From assembly GCF_036373705.1 (NCBI RefSeq), contig NC_089864.1, forward strand, positions 2,536,501 through 2,600,500: DNA of 64,000 bases, read 5' to 3'. The translations under genes were made by a program, and so were the position numbers. Positions within the stretch are counted from its first letter, which is position 1; each line of letters starts with the position of its first letter. Source of the DNA: Amia ocellicauda (lineage: Eukaryota > Chordata > Actinopteri > Amiiformes > Amiidae). This document shows, one piece after another, positions 33,950-46,113 of this stretch. Under the pieces are notes generated by a model that saw nothing but the letters and a program-made list of their open reading frames with translations, searched no databases and was not told where the DNA came from.

Positions 33950-36900
33950 AGTTGTCCGTGTCAGAGGTCCGGGACATTTTTAAATTGTAAAAAAAATAAG
34001 GTTAATTACCAATGGCAGATAACTTTGCCAACAACTTTTGAATAAAAGTATGTATTTTAATTCTCACTCACACTCACAACCAGATGCCTCTATGTCCAAT
34101 TCCAGGCCATTTTCTCTTCTGATTTCAAAATGCTTATACTTTTGTTTAATAACAAATACATCACAAGGAAATTCCATGCAAGGGTGCTTCACTCAGTTTT
34201 ATTACTTACATTACTTTAAACATTTTTGACTGTAAATGTTACAGCTTTTAAACCCATCAAAATGCGTTCTGTCATGAAAAGTAGTGTTTGTTTTTGTACA
34301 TTTCTGTGAATAAACAGTTACATTTAAACACTAATACATATTTTCTGGTGAGCTTAGTCTAAGCTTTTTTTAAAAAAAATTGAGGAATATATACAAGAAA
34401 GCACAATCAAAAATAAAAAGCATACAATTCATTTGTGGCTGTGGGTTGGTGTTTTTGGTGGGGGGAGTGTCAAGAAGGGATGCAAAGTGAGAGGTAAGTT
34501 AAAAAAGCACTTGTTTATTTTACTGTAGATGCAGACATTTCAACATGACAGCGAGCCGGCAGAACCGGTTTATTCCCTGTTTTTACACTGCAGGTATTTA
34601 TTTGTGATTTCCTCTCCTCTCTGTGACGTCAGCGCATCTTTTCTGCCCCCGTTAACTATTAGAACTAGGACGTAGAACCAGTATTTTATATTAACTGTAT
34701 ATTTTACCCGCACGTCTGTCATTGTGAATCCACAATTGTATGATGTAACTGTATTACTGCACTATTTATATGTTGCCGAGTCTTAATAATACAGTGTGCG
34801 TTACTAGTCCCTTTAATATAGACATTGAAATATTCGCCAAACTGATTAAAGATCACGGCCCTGGCAACATCCGAATTACACACACAAAATTTATACAGCT
34901 CTAGTAGAGAAAATGCAAAATGGGTCTGTGTTAGTAAATACAGGTGGTGTAAAGCAGCTCTGTGGTAGTAAATACAGGCGGTGTAAAGCAGCTCTGTGGT
35001 AGTAAATACAGGCGGTGTAAAGCGGCTCTGTGGTAGTAAATACAGGTGGTCTAAAGCTGGTCCGAGTCAGTAAATACAGGCGGTGTAAAGCAGCACTGTG
35101 TTAGTAAATACAGGCGGTGTAAAGCAGCACTGTGTTAGTAAATACAGGCGGTGTAAAGCGGCGCTGTGTTAGTAAATACAGGCGGTGTAAAGCGGGTCCG
35201 AGGAAGTAAATACAGGCGGTGAAAAGCGGCTCTGTGTTAGTAAATACAGGCGGTGTAAAGCAGCACTGTTAGTAAATACAGGCGGTGTAAAGCGGCGCTG
35301 TGTTAGTAAATACAGGCGGTGTAAAGCGGGTCCATGTTAGTAAATACAGGCGGTGTAAAGCGGGTCCATGTTAGTAAATACAGGCGGTGTAAAGCGGGTC
35401 CATGTTAGTAAATACAGGCGGTGTAAAGCGGCTCTGTGGTAGTTAATACAGCCAGTGTAAAGCGGCGCTGTGGTAGTAAATACAGGCGGTGAAAAGCGGG
35501 TCCGTGTTAGTAAATACAGGCGGTGTAAAGCGGGTACGTGTTAGTAAATACAGGCGGTGTAAAGCGGCTCTGTGTTAGTAAATACAGGCGGTGTAAAGCG
35601 GGTACGTGTTAGTAAATACAGGCGGTGTAAAGCGGCTCTGTGTTAGTAAATACAGGCGGTGTAAAGCTGCTCTGTGGTAGAAAATACAGGCGGTGTGAAG
35701 CGGCGCTGTGGTAGTAAATACAGGCGGTGTAAAGCGGCTCTGTGGTAGTAAATACAGGTGGTGTAAAGCAGCACCTTGTTAGTAAATACAGGCGGTGTAA
35801 AGCAGCTCTGTGGTAGTAAATACAGGTGGTGTAAAGCGGCTCTGTGGTAGTAAATATAGGCGGTGTAAAGCGGCGCTGTGGTTGTAAATACAGGTGGTGT
35901 AAAGCGGCGCTGTGGTAGTAAATACAGGCGGTGTAAAGCAGCTCTGTGGTAGTAAATACAGGTGGTGTAAAGCGGCTCTGTGGTAGTAAATATAGGCGGT
36001 GTAAAGCGGCGCTGTGGTAGTAAATACAGGCGGTGTAAAGCGGCGCTGTGGAAATAAATACAGGCAGTGTAAAGCGGCTCTGTGGTAGTAAATACAGGCG
36101 GTGTAAAGCTGCGCTGTGGTAGTAAATACAGGCGGTGTAAAGCGGGTCCGTGTTAGTAAATACAGGTGGTGTAAAGCGGCTCTGTGGTAGTAAATACAGG
36201 CGGTGTAAAGCGGCTCCGTGGTAGTAAATACAGGCGGTGTAAAGCAGGTCCGTGTTAGTAAATACAGGTGGTGTAAAGCGGCGCTGTGGTAGTAAATACA
36301 GGCGGTGTAAAGCGGGTCCGTGGTAGTAAATACAGGTGGTGTAAAGCGGCGCTGTGGTAGTAAATACAGGCGGTGTAAAGCGGCTCTGTGGTAGTAAATA
36401 CAGGCGGTGTAAAGCGGCTCTGTGGTAGTAAATACAGGCGGTGTAAAGCGGCTCTGTGGTAGTAAATACAGGTGGTGTAAAGCAGCACTATGTTAGTAAA
36501 TACAGGCGGTGTAAAGCAGCTCTGTGGTAGTAAATATAGGCGGTGTAAAGCGGCGCTGTGGTAGTAAATACAGGCGGTGTAAAGCGGCGCTGTGGAAATA
36601 AATACAGGCAGTGTAAAGCGGCTCTGTGGTAGTAAATACAGGCGGTGTAAAGCTGCGCTGTGGTAGTAAATACAGCCGGTGTAAAGCGGCTCTGTGGTAG
36701 TAAATACAGGCGGTGTAAAGCGGGTCCGTGTTAGTAAATACAGGTGGTGTAAAGCGGCGCTGTGGTAGTAAATACAGGCGGTGTAAAGCGGCTCTGTGGT
36801 AGTAAATACAGGCGGTGTAAAGCGGCTCTGTGGTAGTAAATACAGGTGGTGTAAAGCAGCACTATGTTAGTAAATACAGGCGGTGTAAAGCAGCTCTGTG

Positions 36901-39900
36901 GTAGTAAATACAGGTGGTGTAAAGCGGCTCTGTGGTAGTAAATACAGGCGGTGTAAAGCAGCTTTGCGGTAGTAAATACAGGTGGTGTAAAGCAGCACTG
37001 TGGTAGTAAATACAGGCGGTGTAAAGCGGCTCTGTGTTAGTAAATATAGGCGGTGTAAAGTGGGTCTGTGGTAGTAAATACAGGTGGTGTAAAGCAGCTC
37101 TGTGTCAGTAAATACAGGCGGTGTAAAGCAGCTTTGTGGTAGTAAATACAGGTGGTGTAAAGCGGGTCCGAGTCAGTAAATACAGGCGGTGTAAAACAGC
37201 ACTGTGATAGTAAATACAGGCGGTGTAAAGTGGCTCTGTGGTAGTAAATACAGGTGGTGTAAAGCGGAGCTGTGGTAGTAAATACAGGCGGTGTAAGGCG
37301 GGTCCGTGTCAGTAAATACTGGCGGTGTAAAGTGGCGATGTGGTAGTAAATACAGGCGGTGTAAAGCGGCTCTGTGTTTGTAAATACAGGCGGTGTAAAG
37401 CGGGTCCATGTCAGTAAATACTGCCGGTGTAAAGCGGGTCCGTGTTAGTAAATACAGGCGGTGTAAAGCGGGTCCGTGGCAGTAATTACAGGCGGTGTAA
37501 AGCGGCGCTGTGGTAGTAAATACAGGCGGTGTAAAGCGGCGCTGTGGTAGTAAATACAGGCGGTGTAAAGCGGCGCTGTGGTAGTAAATACAGGTGGAGT
37601 AAAGCGGCGCTGTGGTAGTAAATACAGGTGGTGAAAAGCGGCGCAGTGGTAGTGAATACAGCCTGTGTAAAGCGGCGCTGTGGTAGTAAATACAGGTGGT
37701 GTAAAGCGGCTCTGTGTTAGTAAATACAGGCTGTGTAAAGCGGGTCCGTGTTAGTAAATACAGGCGGTGTAAAGCGGCGCTGTGGTAGTAAATGCAGGCG
37801 GTGTAAAGCGGCTCTGTGGTAGTAAATACAGGCGGTGTAAAGTGGCGATGTGGTAGTAAATACAGGCGGTGTAAAGCGGCTCTGTGTCAGTAAATACTGG
37901 CGGTGTAAAGTGGCGATGTTGTAGTAAATACAGTCGGTGTAAAGCGGCTCTGTGGTAGTAAATACAGGCGGTGTAAAGCGGGTCCATGTTAGTAAATACT
38001 GGCGGTGTAAAGCGGCGCTGTGTTTGTAAATAGAGGCGGTGTAAAGCGGGTCCGTGGCAGTAAATCCAGGCGGTGTAAAACGGCGCTGTGTTAGTAAATA
38101 CAGGCGGTGTAAAGCGGCTCCGTGTCAGTAAATACAGGCGGTGTAAAGCGGTTCTGTGGTAGTAAATACAGGCGGTGTAAAGCGGCGCTGTGGTAGTAAA
38201 TACAGGTGGTGAAAAGCGGCGCAGTGGTAATGAATACAGCCGGTGTAAAGCGGCGCTGTGGTAGTAAATACAGGTGGGGTAAAGCGGCGCTGTGTTAGTA
38301 AATACAGGCGGTGTAAAGCGGGTCCGTGTTAGTAAATACAGGCGGTGTAAAGCGGAGCTGTGGTTGTAAATACAGGCGGTGTAAAGCGGCGCTGTGGTAG
38401 TAAATACAGGCGGTGTAAAGCGGGTCCATGTTAATAAATATAGGTGGTGTAATGCGGCGGTGTGGTTGTAAATACACGCGGTGTAAAGCGGCTCTGTGTT
38501 AGTAAATACAGGCGGTTAAAAACGGGTCTGTGTTAGTAAATAAAGGTCGTGTAAAGCGGGTCTGTGGTAGTAAATACAGGCGGTGTAAAGCAGCTTTGTG
38601 GTAGTAAATACAGGTGGTGTAAAGCGGGTCCGAGTCAGTAAATACAGGCGGTGTAAAGCGGCTCTGTGGTAGTAAATACAGGTGGTGTAAGGCGGGTCCG
38701 TGTCAGTAAATACTGGAGGGGGAAAGTGACGATGTGGTAGTAAATACAGGCGGTGTAAAGCGGCTCTGTGTGAGTAAATACAGGCGGTGTAAAGCGGGTC
38801 CATGTTAGTAAATACTGGCGGTGTAAAGCGGCGCTGTGTTTGTAAATACAGGCGATGTAAAGCGGGTCCGTGGCAGTAAATACAGGCGGTGTAAAGCGGC
38901 GCTGTGTTAGTAACTACAGGCGGTGTAAAGCGGGTCCGTGGTATTAATACAGGCGGTGTAAAGTGGCTCCGTGTCAGTAAATACAGGCGGTGTGAAGCGG
39001 CGCTGTGGTAGTAAATACAGGCGGTGTAAAGCGGGTCCATGTTAATAAATATAGGTGGTGTAATGCGGCGGTGTGGTAGTAAATACACGCGGTGTAAAGC
39101 GGCTCTGTGTTAGTAAATACAGGCGGTTAAAAACGGGTCTGTGTTAGTAAATAAAGGTCGTGTAAAGCGGGTCTGTGGTAGTAAATACAGGCGGTGTAAA
39201 GCAGAGCTGTGGTTGTAAATACAAGCGGTGTAAAGCGGGTCCGTGACAGTAAATACAGGCAGTGTAAAGCGGATCCATGTTAGTAAATACTGGCGGTGTA
39301 AAGCGGCGCTGTGTTTGTAAATAGAGGCGGTGTAAAGCGGGTCCGTGGCAGTAAATACAGGCGGTGTAAAACGGCTCCGTTTCAGTAAATACAGGCGGTG
39401 TAAAGCGGTTCTGTGGTAGTAAATACAGGCGGTGTAAAGCGGCGTTGTGGTAGTAAATACAGGTGGTGTAAAGCGGCGCAGTGGTAGTGAATACAGCCGG
39501 TGTAAAGCGGCTCTGTGGTAGTAAATACAGGTGGTGTAAAGCGGCGCTGTGTTAGTAAATATAGGCGGTGTAAAGCGGGTCCGTGTTAGTAAATACAGGC
39601 GGTGTAAAGCGGAGCTGTGGTTGTAAATACAGGCGGTGTAAAGCGGAGCTGTGGTTGTAAAAACAGGTGGTGTAAAGCGGCTCTATGGTAGTAAATACAG
39701 GCTGTGTAAAGCGAGTCCGTATAAGTAAATACAGGCGGTGTGAAGCGGCGCTGTGGTAGTAAATACAGGCGGTGTAAAGCGGGTCCATGTTAATAAATAT
39801 AGGTGGTGTAATGCGGCGGTGTGTTAGTAAATACACGCGGTGTAAAGCGGCTCTGTGTTAGTAAATACAGGCGGTTAAAAACGGGTCTGTGTTAGTAAAT

Positions 39901-40190
39901 AAAGGTCGTGTAAAGCGGGTCTGTGGTAGTAAATACAGGCGGTGTAAAGCAGCTTTGTGGTAGTAAATACAGGTGGTGTAAAGCGGGTCCGAGTCAGTAA
40001 ATACAGGCGGTGTAAAGCGGCTCTGTGGTAGTAAATACAGGTGGTGTAAAGCGGGTCCGAGTCAGTAAATACAGGCGGTGTAAAGCGGCTCTGTGGTAGT
40101 AAATACAGGTGGTGTAAGGCGGGTCCGTGTCAGTAAATACTGGAGGGGGAAAGTGACGATGTGGTAGTAAATACAGGTGGTGTAAAGCTG
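33950..40190. repeat. Array unit 6 with long minisatellite block
   Basis: Spacer 33,950-34,921 is of the unit-4 class, followed by about 155 monomers. Monomers after about 37,000 are more diverged, and sub-blocks recur (for example about 38,400-38,800 is similar to 39,000-39,200 and 39,780-40,190). The array ends at about 40,190. Confidence 0.9.
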
Positions 40191-41489
40191 CAAATAACAG
40201 ATTAAAAATGTCTAGGTTACAGCAGCTTCAGTTGACAAGTAACGAGTCGTGTTAATAACTAACCCACATATTGTCATTTAAACACTTGTCAAAATGACGT
40301 TCCTTGTTTTTGAACATTTTGTGGCCTTTGCAATGTGATGCTTGTTCACTTGTACAGCACCTGAATATAAGCAAGCCATATTATTCTCGTTTTATTGTGA
40401 TGTACACAGTGGTGCGACCACCTGCACAACCTCTCCACCCGGAAAGCCGTCCCACCACGTCCTGGCTATCGGACACTGAGCCCTTTAGTTGCTTACCGGC
40501 ACATACATAAATGCAGCAGAAGTGGGTTGCCCCTGTAAAACACTAAACCCTGGTTTCATACATGCGTTCATTTGGGAGCATTAACCTAAATTAAAGCTTT
40601 CTGAAGCATTTCAATTACTGATACTGGTTTACACTGTGAAGAGAAACACAGCAGTAAAGCCCACAGCACCGCGCAGGCCGGGCTACTACGCCGCTGCTCT
40701 GACAGACTGTTCGTCAGAATGAGCTTCCTAACGAAAGTGCGCTTGCGCATAAACAGTGCGCATGCGCAATTAACAATTTCAAAACACGCCAATAAATCAG
40801 CTGCTCTTGATTGGCAGGTCAGTGTGTCGGTTAATCTGACCATCTGAGCTGCATTTCAGGATGTGCTTCGTTCTGAAATCGCGCCTGCGCAGTAGCCCCA
40901 TACGCGCTGTTAAATCCGAGCTGCTATTGACGGCAAGTTTTCAATATGCCACAGATTTCCTTATATAACATAATTAACTTTTGAATATCCTTAAAGTATT
41001 TCCTTCTTTAATCACTTTAGAATTTCAGATATTTGGCTGGTTTGCTGTGGATAGGAACATAAATTGCATTTGCTTTTAATGTACAGAAATCGATGGACTG
41101 AAGACATCAGATCTAACATATATGTGTGTGTGAAATGTGCACTAAATAAAAGCTAGATTCGGCTTGATGACTTGTCACCTCAGTAGACTGTGTTCTGTGG
41201 CGTTTAAGATAATGTTAACTTATAATCATGTACAGTTAAAATTATTTTACCCATAGTATTTTATAGTGACCAATTAGCTATTTATGAATAGACCAGGATG
41301 AGCTACCTTGGTTTTGAAGGGGTTAAGATACATTATGAGTGCTGAAAAGCAGAGGGCAGCCCATTCTGATAGGTCCTTTCTGTCTGACAGGATGAGCTGC
41401 CTAATGTTTTGAATCGGGGCGGTTCAGACTAGTCTGTCAATCTGAGCTACCGGGCAGCTCATTCTGACACGGAAGAACAGCGGCAGAGA
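40191..41489. other. Non-coding stretch with NRF1-like sites
   Basis: TGCGCATGCGCA at 40,757-40,768 and GCGCCTGCGC at 40,881-40,890 match the NRF1 binding consensus (GCGCNTGCGC), which often marks promoters. No exon could be tied to them, so a promoter here is only a suggestion. Confidence 0.35.
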
Positions 41490-41870
41490 CGAGCAGTGAG
41501 GATACGTCTCACAGGTCAGTAACTAGTTAGTTGTTGTCAAATGAGCAATGAGAGACGAATGAGCAGCTTCGTGTCTGGACAGCCGTGTTACAGCGAGATT
41601 ATGAAGTTGAGAGTTAATGCGGATACAGATTGAACAGGGCGATTTTTAAACATAAGCGCATCGCCGCGTGTCTGGCAACAGGGACAATGCAACAGTGATT
41701 TGGGACCATCATCCCAGACTTCATCAATCAGCACAATTTCCCATCAAACCATTAACATCACCTGAGATCATCCGACAGATTATTGATCTGCCACGACAGC
41801 GCCGCAAATACCCGCAAAACAGCCGCATCCATAATCAATAGGATAGCCTATAGTCAATGTGTTTTAAACA
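41490..41870 (+). repeat. Dispersed repeat, copy A
   Basis: Matches 50,210-50,960 in the same orientation. The shared parts include CACAGGTCAGTAACTAGTTAG and ACATAAGCGCATCGCCGCGT. Copy A is continuous, whereas the other copy is split by about 350 bp. Family not recognised. Confidence 0.8.
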
Positions 41871-43061
41871 AGAATAAAAGTAAAAATACGCCACAAAATG
41901 AATGAAAATGTATCCACTCATACAAAGTATATTCATAATGAACTGTGTGCATGGTGACGAATGAATGTTAACTCCAACTTGCATTTCATTCAATACAGTA
42001 AAAGTGTCTGAAATAGCGAATCGGTGTAAATCGCTTAATGCATCAATAAAAATCAATACAAATAAAAGGCCGATTTATCTTGACATATTCGTATAGCTGT
42101 ATTTGCGTTTCTGCTACATGTGTGATGTCGCGTTTTTTGTTTGGTTTTTACAATGGGTTTGATTGTGATGTATAATAGTGTTTATAGTCGCAGTCCTCGG
42201 TGCTGATTATTATTCTGTTTCTCTGGGAACGCCCACCCCAGTGACGTCAGCGTTCGGTTCCAAACCCGGTGTTAAAGCGGCCGGTTCACTAAAGATCAGC
42301 TGATCCAGCACCGGCACCATGTCGCTGGAAAAGCGCTGACCGCGGCCCACGCTGTGCGGACTGTATCACACACTCACATTACCAGACGGACAGCGCGGTT
42401 ACGTCACAGGCACAGGCTCTGCTCAGCCCACGAAACCCCGCACCTGTGACTTGCATGGATGTCTTTTACAGAGCTCAGAGACGTGTTTTTAAAACCCTTA
42501 CATCTTAGGCAAACGCTTTTAATGTAAATGTAAAGAGTACAGTACATCACTTTCAAGAGTGAGCTATTTTGGGGCCTCTTAGATTTATTTGCGAGTCCAG
42601 CACGCCCTGTGCTTCAAACAGCCATCACTCTTCAGTGTGTTGGTTTAATCACTTAAATCGCTTCTCGGGTTTAACGTGCAGCTGCAGCTCGTCAACACAG
42701 AAACTAATCGTATTGCTCACACGGGACAGAAAACCGCCGAGTCCAACCCATATTAAAACACAAATCCACGGTGCGCCAGCAGGGGGCATTTCATGCAGCC
42801 TGCGCTCACTTCACTAACGACACTAAAGGCTTCGATCGCAGTTGACGTTCAATCGAACTGTCCAGTAAAAGTACAATGATTGTATTGTCTTGATCCCGGG
42901 ACCCTAGTTATCCGATCGGGCTGTGTGGATGTAATGGCGTTACCTCCAGGGCCGTGTCCGGGCACAGGCTGCTCACTCGTAATGAAGCGTCTGCGCAGGG
43001 ATACTGCAGGTGCCGTTTCACACAAGTATTAAACTCAACCCAGTGCAATAGAGTTAAACAA
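41871..43061. other. Non-coding, GC-richer stretch
   Basis: Contains a palindromic CRE-like TGACGTCA at 42,242-42,249 and a GC-rich segment at 42,220-42,430. An ATG at 42,319 opens only seven codons. No gene recognised. Confidence 0.4.
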
Positions 43062-44504
43062 TTGCATTTTCTCTACTAGAGCTGTATAATTGTGTGTGTA
43101 ATTCCGCATGTTGCCAGGGCCGTGATCTTTAGTCAGTTTGGCGAATATTTCAATGTCTATATTAAAGGGACTAGTAACGCACACTGTATTATTGAGACTC
43201 GGCAACATATAAAAAGTGCAGTAATACAGTTACATGATACAATTGTGGATTCACAATGACAGACGTGCGGGTAAAATATACAGTTAATATAAAATACTGG
43301 TTCTACGTCCTAGTTCTAATAGTTAACGGGGGCAGAAAAGATGCGCTGACGTCACAGAGAGGAGAGGAAATCACAAATAAATACCTGCATTGTAAAAACA
43401 GGGAATAAACTACTAATCAGGATAACAGGCGATCATCACCTGCTCCGTTGTCAATTCTGTGAGAAACCCACAAACTGGTCCCTGAATTGTACAGCCCGTC
43501 ACAAACGCATCCACACGCACACATCGTTGTTTTTTTTTTTAAATATAAAAACAAAAACACACCGATCTAGTAAAATAATAAATAAATCATAAATTCCTCA
43601 TCGAGATGATGCCCGAGCTCTGCCGGCTCCCTGTCATGTTGAAATGTCTGTATCTACAGTAAAATAAGCAAATGCATTTTTAACTTACCTCACACTTTGC
43701 ATCCCTTCTTGAGATGTGCTTTGAGCCCTGCTGTCTGTGTCCACGGTAAACTATTGTCTCCAGACTAGTGTGACACTTTTCTGTGATTACAGTGAAGTGA
43801 ACTACCGCTTGTTACGTTGGTTAAAGTCAAGCGCTGCATAGATGTAGGAGGAACTGTCTGGTCAAGTGATTTGTATGGGTTAAAAGGTGGGTTTGGCCCA
43901 GTGCATGATTGGCAGTTGGTCTGTTCATCTGGAAGTTCATTTGTCCCGCCAGACAGGGGTCCTTCAGCTCTCCGCGCTACGTACTAACAAGAACCTTTAA
44001 GGGTTCCTGGCATTGCCACTGCGGGGGAACCTTTAACATTTCTTTGAAGAACCATTTTGATGAGGTTCCCTGAAGAACCTTTTAATAAAGGTTCTTTCCT
44101 TGAACCTTTGGGTTCAGTTTAGGACCTTTTTGGTAGGGTTCCCTGAAGAACCTTATAACAATCACTCCCCCCACCAAAAACACCAACCCACAGCCACAAA
44201 TGAATTGTATGTTTTTTATTTTTGATTGTGCTTTTAGGCTAAGCTCACCAGAAAAGACGGATTAGTGTTTAAATGTAACTGTTTATTCACAGACATGTAC
44301 AAAAACAAACACTACTTTTCATGACAGAACACATTTTGATGGGTTTAAAAGCTGTAACATTTACAGTCAAAAATGTTTAAAATAATGTAAGTAATAAAAC
44401 TTAGTGAAGCACCCTTGCATGGAATTTCCTTGTGATGTATTTGTTATTAAACAAAAGTATAAGCATTTTGAAATCAGAACAGAAAATGGCCTGGAATTGG
44501 ACAT
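43062..44504 (+). promoter_or_regulatory. 5' flank of the multi-domain transposon gene; source-like copy of the array spacer
   Basis: The reverse complement of the array spacers matches 43,062-43,410, about 43,600-43,715 and 44,158-44,504. About 190 bp (43,411-43,600) and 440 bp (43,716-44,157) are not in the spacers. The flank carries a TATAAA-like motif near 43,209 and a perfect CRE palindrome TGACGTCA at 43,347-43,354, both conserved or nearly so in the array copies. It ends six codons into the PHD frame starting at ATG 44,486. Promoter function is inferred from position and motifs only. Confidence 0.45.
43985..44157. repeat. Short palindromic interspersed repeat (AAGAACC type)
   Basis: Repeated AAGAACCTT / AAGGTTCTT motifs in both orientations, a pattern common in short fish MITE-like repeats. 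It sits inside the part of the 5' flank that the array spacers lack, consistent with a later insertion. Confidence 0.5.
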
Positions 44505-44911
44505 TGCATTGTCTTTGTAAATCCCCTAATCAAAGTAAAAGAGCAATGCTGGCCTGTGATATTTGTAATCAATGGTACCATTTTGAATGCGCTGGTATTC
44601 CAGTCACAGGCAGTATTGATTCAACAAGCTTTGTTTGTAGCTCAGAGACGTGTAAAGCGCAGATAAAGCCAACACAGACAGGGTTTACTATAGTATGCAA
44701 GAACCCGCAAAGTACTTCTAAGTTTATTAAAACATGCAAAGATATCATTCCCACGACAGGCCCACATGTACCCCAACCCAAACAATTTATAAACACAGCA
44801 GTGCAAACAGATATAAACCTAGATGATTTTATCGCATGGAGCGAATTAGTCGACAGTACAGATACCATTAGCACACAATTCACAATACACACAATCTGTT
44901 TCTGTCAATAA
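44486..44911 (+). pseudogene. PHD-finger protein fragment of a DNA transposon
   Basis: From ATG 44,486 (MAWNWT) the frame gives a PHD-like zinc finger at once: CLC, then CDICNQWYHFEC, then FVCSSETC. The C4HC3 order is kept, although the last pair is spaced CX4C rather than CX2C. PHD fingers bind histone tails; in transposons they may steer integration or chromatin contact. The frame stops at 44,911 and later parts lie in other frames. The first six codons are also present, inverted, in every full array spacer, where a TAG follows them. The upstream extension to 44,432 has no domain. Confidence 0.6.
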
Positions 44912-45282
44912 TGATACTTATTTTAACCCCCGACCCCCTAAATTAGCGGATGTTAAGCACAAAAGAGGAGGAAGATCATGAAAATCCTGTTGTCAGCCCT
45001 GACACATTAAAATGCATTTTGTCTGAAAAGGCGACATTAGATTATTTGAAGGCCCCCATCCCCAAAACCACCCAATTTACTTTGACATTAGAGGTCTGGT
45101 TACATTTAAATAAATATATAAAAGGAAGACATTTTCAGAAATACATGTGGGAAGGTATATTTGCTAATAAAATTCAGGAATCTAACCCTTAATGTGTTGT
45201 ATTTTTTTAAAACCATAGCTTTAGCACTGCGCGTAAAAGAGTAAGTAAGATATGTGGCTATTGCGCACACAAATCGGGTACA

Positions 45283-45890
45283 ATGAATTTTCAAATAACT
45301 CTTGAAAATCCCCAAACATTATGTTTTAATATAGTATACAGGGGGTCAATACTACATTCTTCACATTCCCTGAAGGCCAGGCCATTCAGGAGCACCGAGA
45401 GATATCATTTGGGTGAACAATTAAAATTCCAGAAGTCATATAAATGTTATAATGAGTGTTTAGCAAACGCGGACACCAACTCATTAACTGCTGTGTTCAG
45501 AAAAATTAAATCAGAGCACCTTAGTAATACATACATGCATGCAGACGAAATTACTTCACTACAGATTCTGCAGAAAAACATGGAAGAGGAGGATGCAAAC
45601 AGCACTTACTTTAAGGGTTTTATACAAATTATACAGGCGGTACCACTTAAAATAATGTTTTACAAAAGGGGGTATAAGGCTTTGTCAAGAAATTGCTCGT
45701 AGACGTCCGGCTTTCTGGGATGCAACAGGTGCAATGATTAAAACCAAATGCGCATAAAAATAAATTTATATTACGAATTATCAATATGAATTCCTGTTGT
45801 ACCCCATGTATCTGTCCCCATTGCTTTTGTGATTAGTGAAGAGCACACACAAAGTGCAATGGGACATTTATGGATGTTGTTTTAGTTGAG
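45283..45890 (+). pseudogene. DDE-transposase-like fragment
   Basis: A frame to 45,702 has an all-alpha-looking segment. It is followed in a shifted frame by RRRPAFWDATGAMIK (about 45,697-45,745), then in another frame by LYYELSI and VSVPIAFVISEEHTQSA (about 45,752-45,890). A hydrophobic stretch ending in D-A-T-G followed by a YYxL strand resembles the first catalytic strand region of several eukaryotic DDE transposases. Two frame changes and a stop mean it is dead. The superfamily is not certain. Confidence 0.45.
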
Positions 45891-46113
45891 ACTGCATCAA
45901 CTACAGAGGTAAATACTAAATAACCCATATTTACTTTCATTTCAAATTTTCTTAACTGTACTACAGCAGTTCAAGAAATATTACACCAATTAGAACATGC
46001 AACGACAGTTAATCCAAATACCGCATTGAAACATTGTCTGCAAAGATTGAGAAACAACAAAAACACCCCCCTTTATTAAGCTCTCTTTTAGTAATCACAT
46101 ACGCAGTGAAAAT

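Larger units (their letters stand above)
25346..40190. repeat. Higher-order tandem array: transposon-derived spacer plus 34-bp minisatellite
   Basis: Six units, each a spacer followed by a block of a 34-bp monomer (AGTAAATACAGGCGGTGTAA plus a variable GCGGCTCTGTGGT-like half). Monomer blocks: 25,801-26,256; 27,223-27,744; 28,713-29,949; 30,920-32,664; 33,633-33,949; 34,922-40,190, roughly 280 monomers in all. The full spacers are about 960 bp. From about 26,395 to 27,222 in unit 2, for example, a spacer is the inverted relative of 43,062-44,504. The minus strand of the monomer has no stop in any frame (34 nt is not a multiple of 3, so 102 nt encode 34 residues). That explains long open frames such as 38,516-39,088 without any gene. 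Copy number falls in uneven blocks, as expected from unequal exchange. Confidence 0.95.

Noticed and set aside
38516-39088. 190-codon open frame on the minus strand (and similar ones at 36.3, 37.2, 37.8 and 39.6 kb)
   Set aside because: Product of the stop-free 34-bp minisatellite read in rotating frames; no start context, domain or splice signals.
25801-40190. Array considered as a CRISPR or centromere-type satellite
   Set aside because: Monomers are contiguous without unique spacers and the setting is eukaryotic. No CENP-B box was found and the array is only 15 kb.
43256-43408. 50-codon frame conserved between the 43-kb copy and the array spacers on the minus strand
   Set aside because: Conservation is at the DNA level over the whole segment; a one-base change in the T run alters the end in units 2 and 5. 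No domain.
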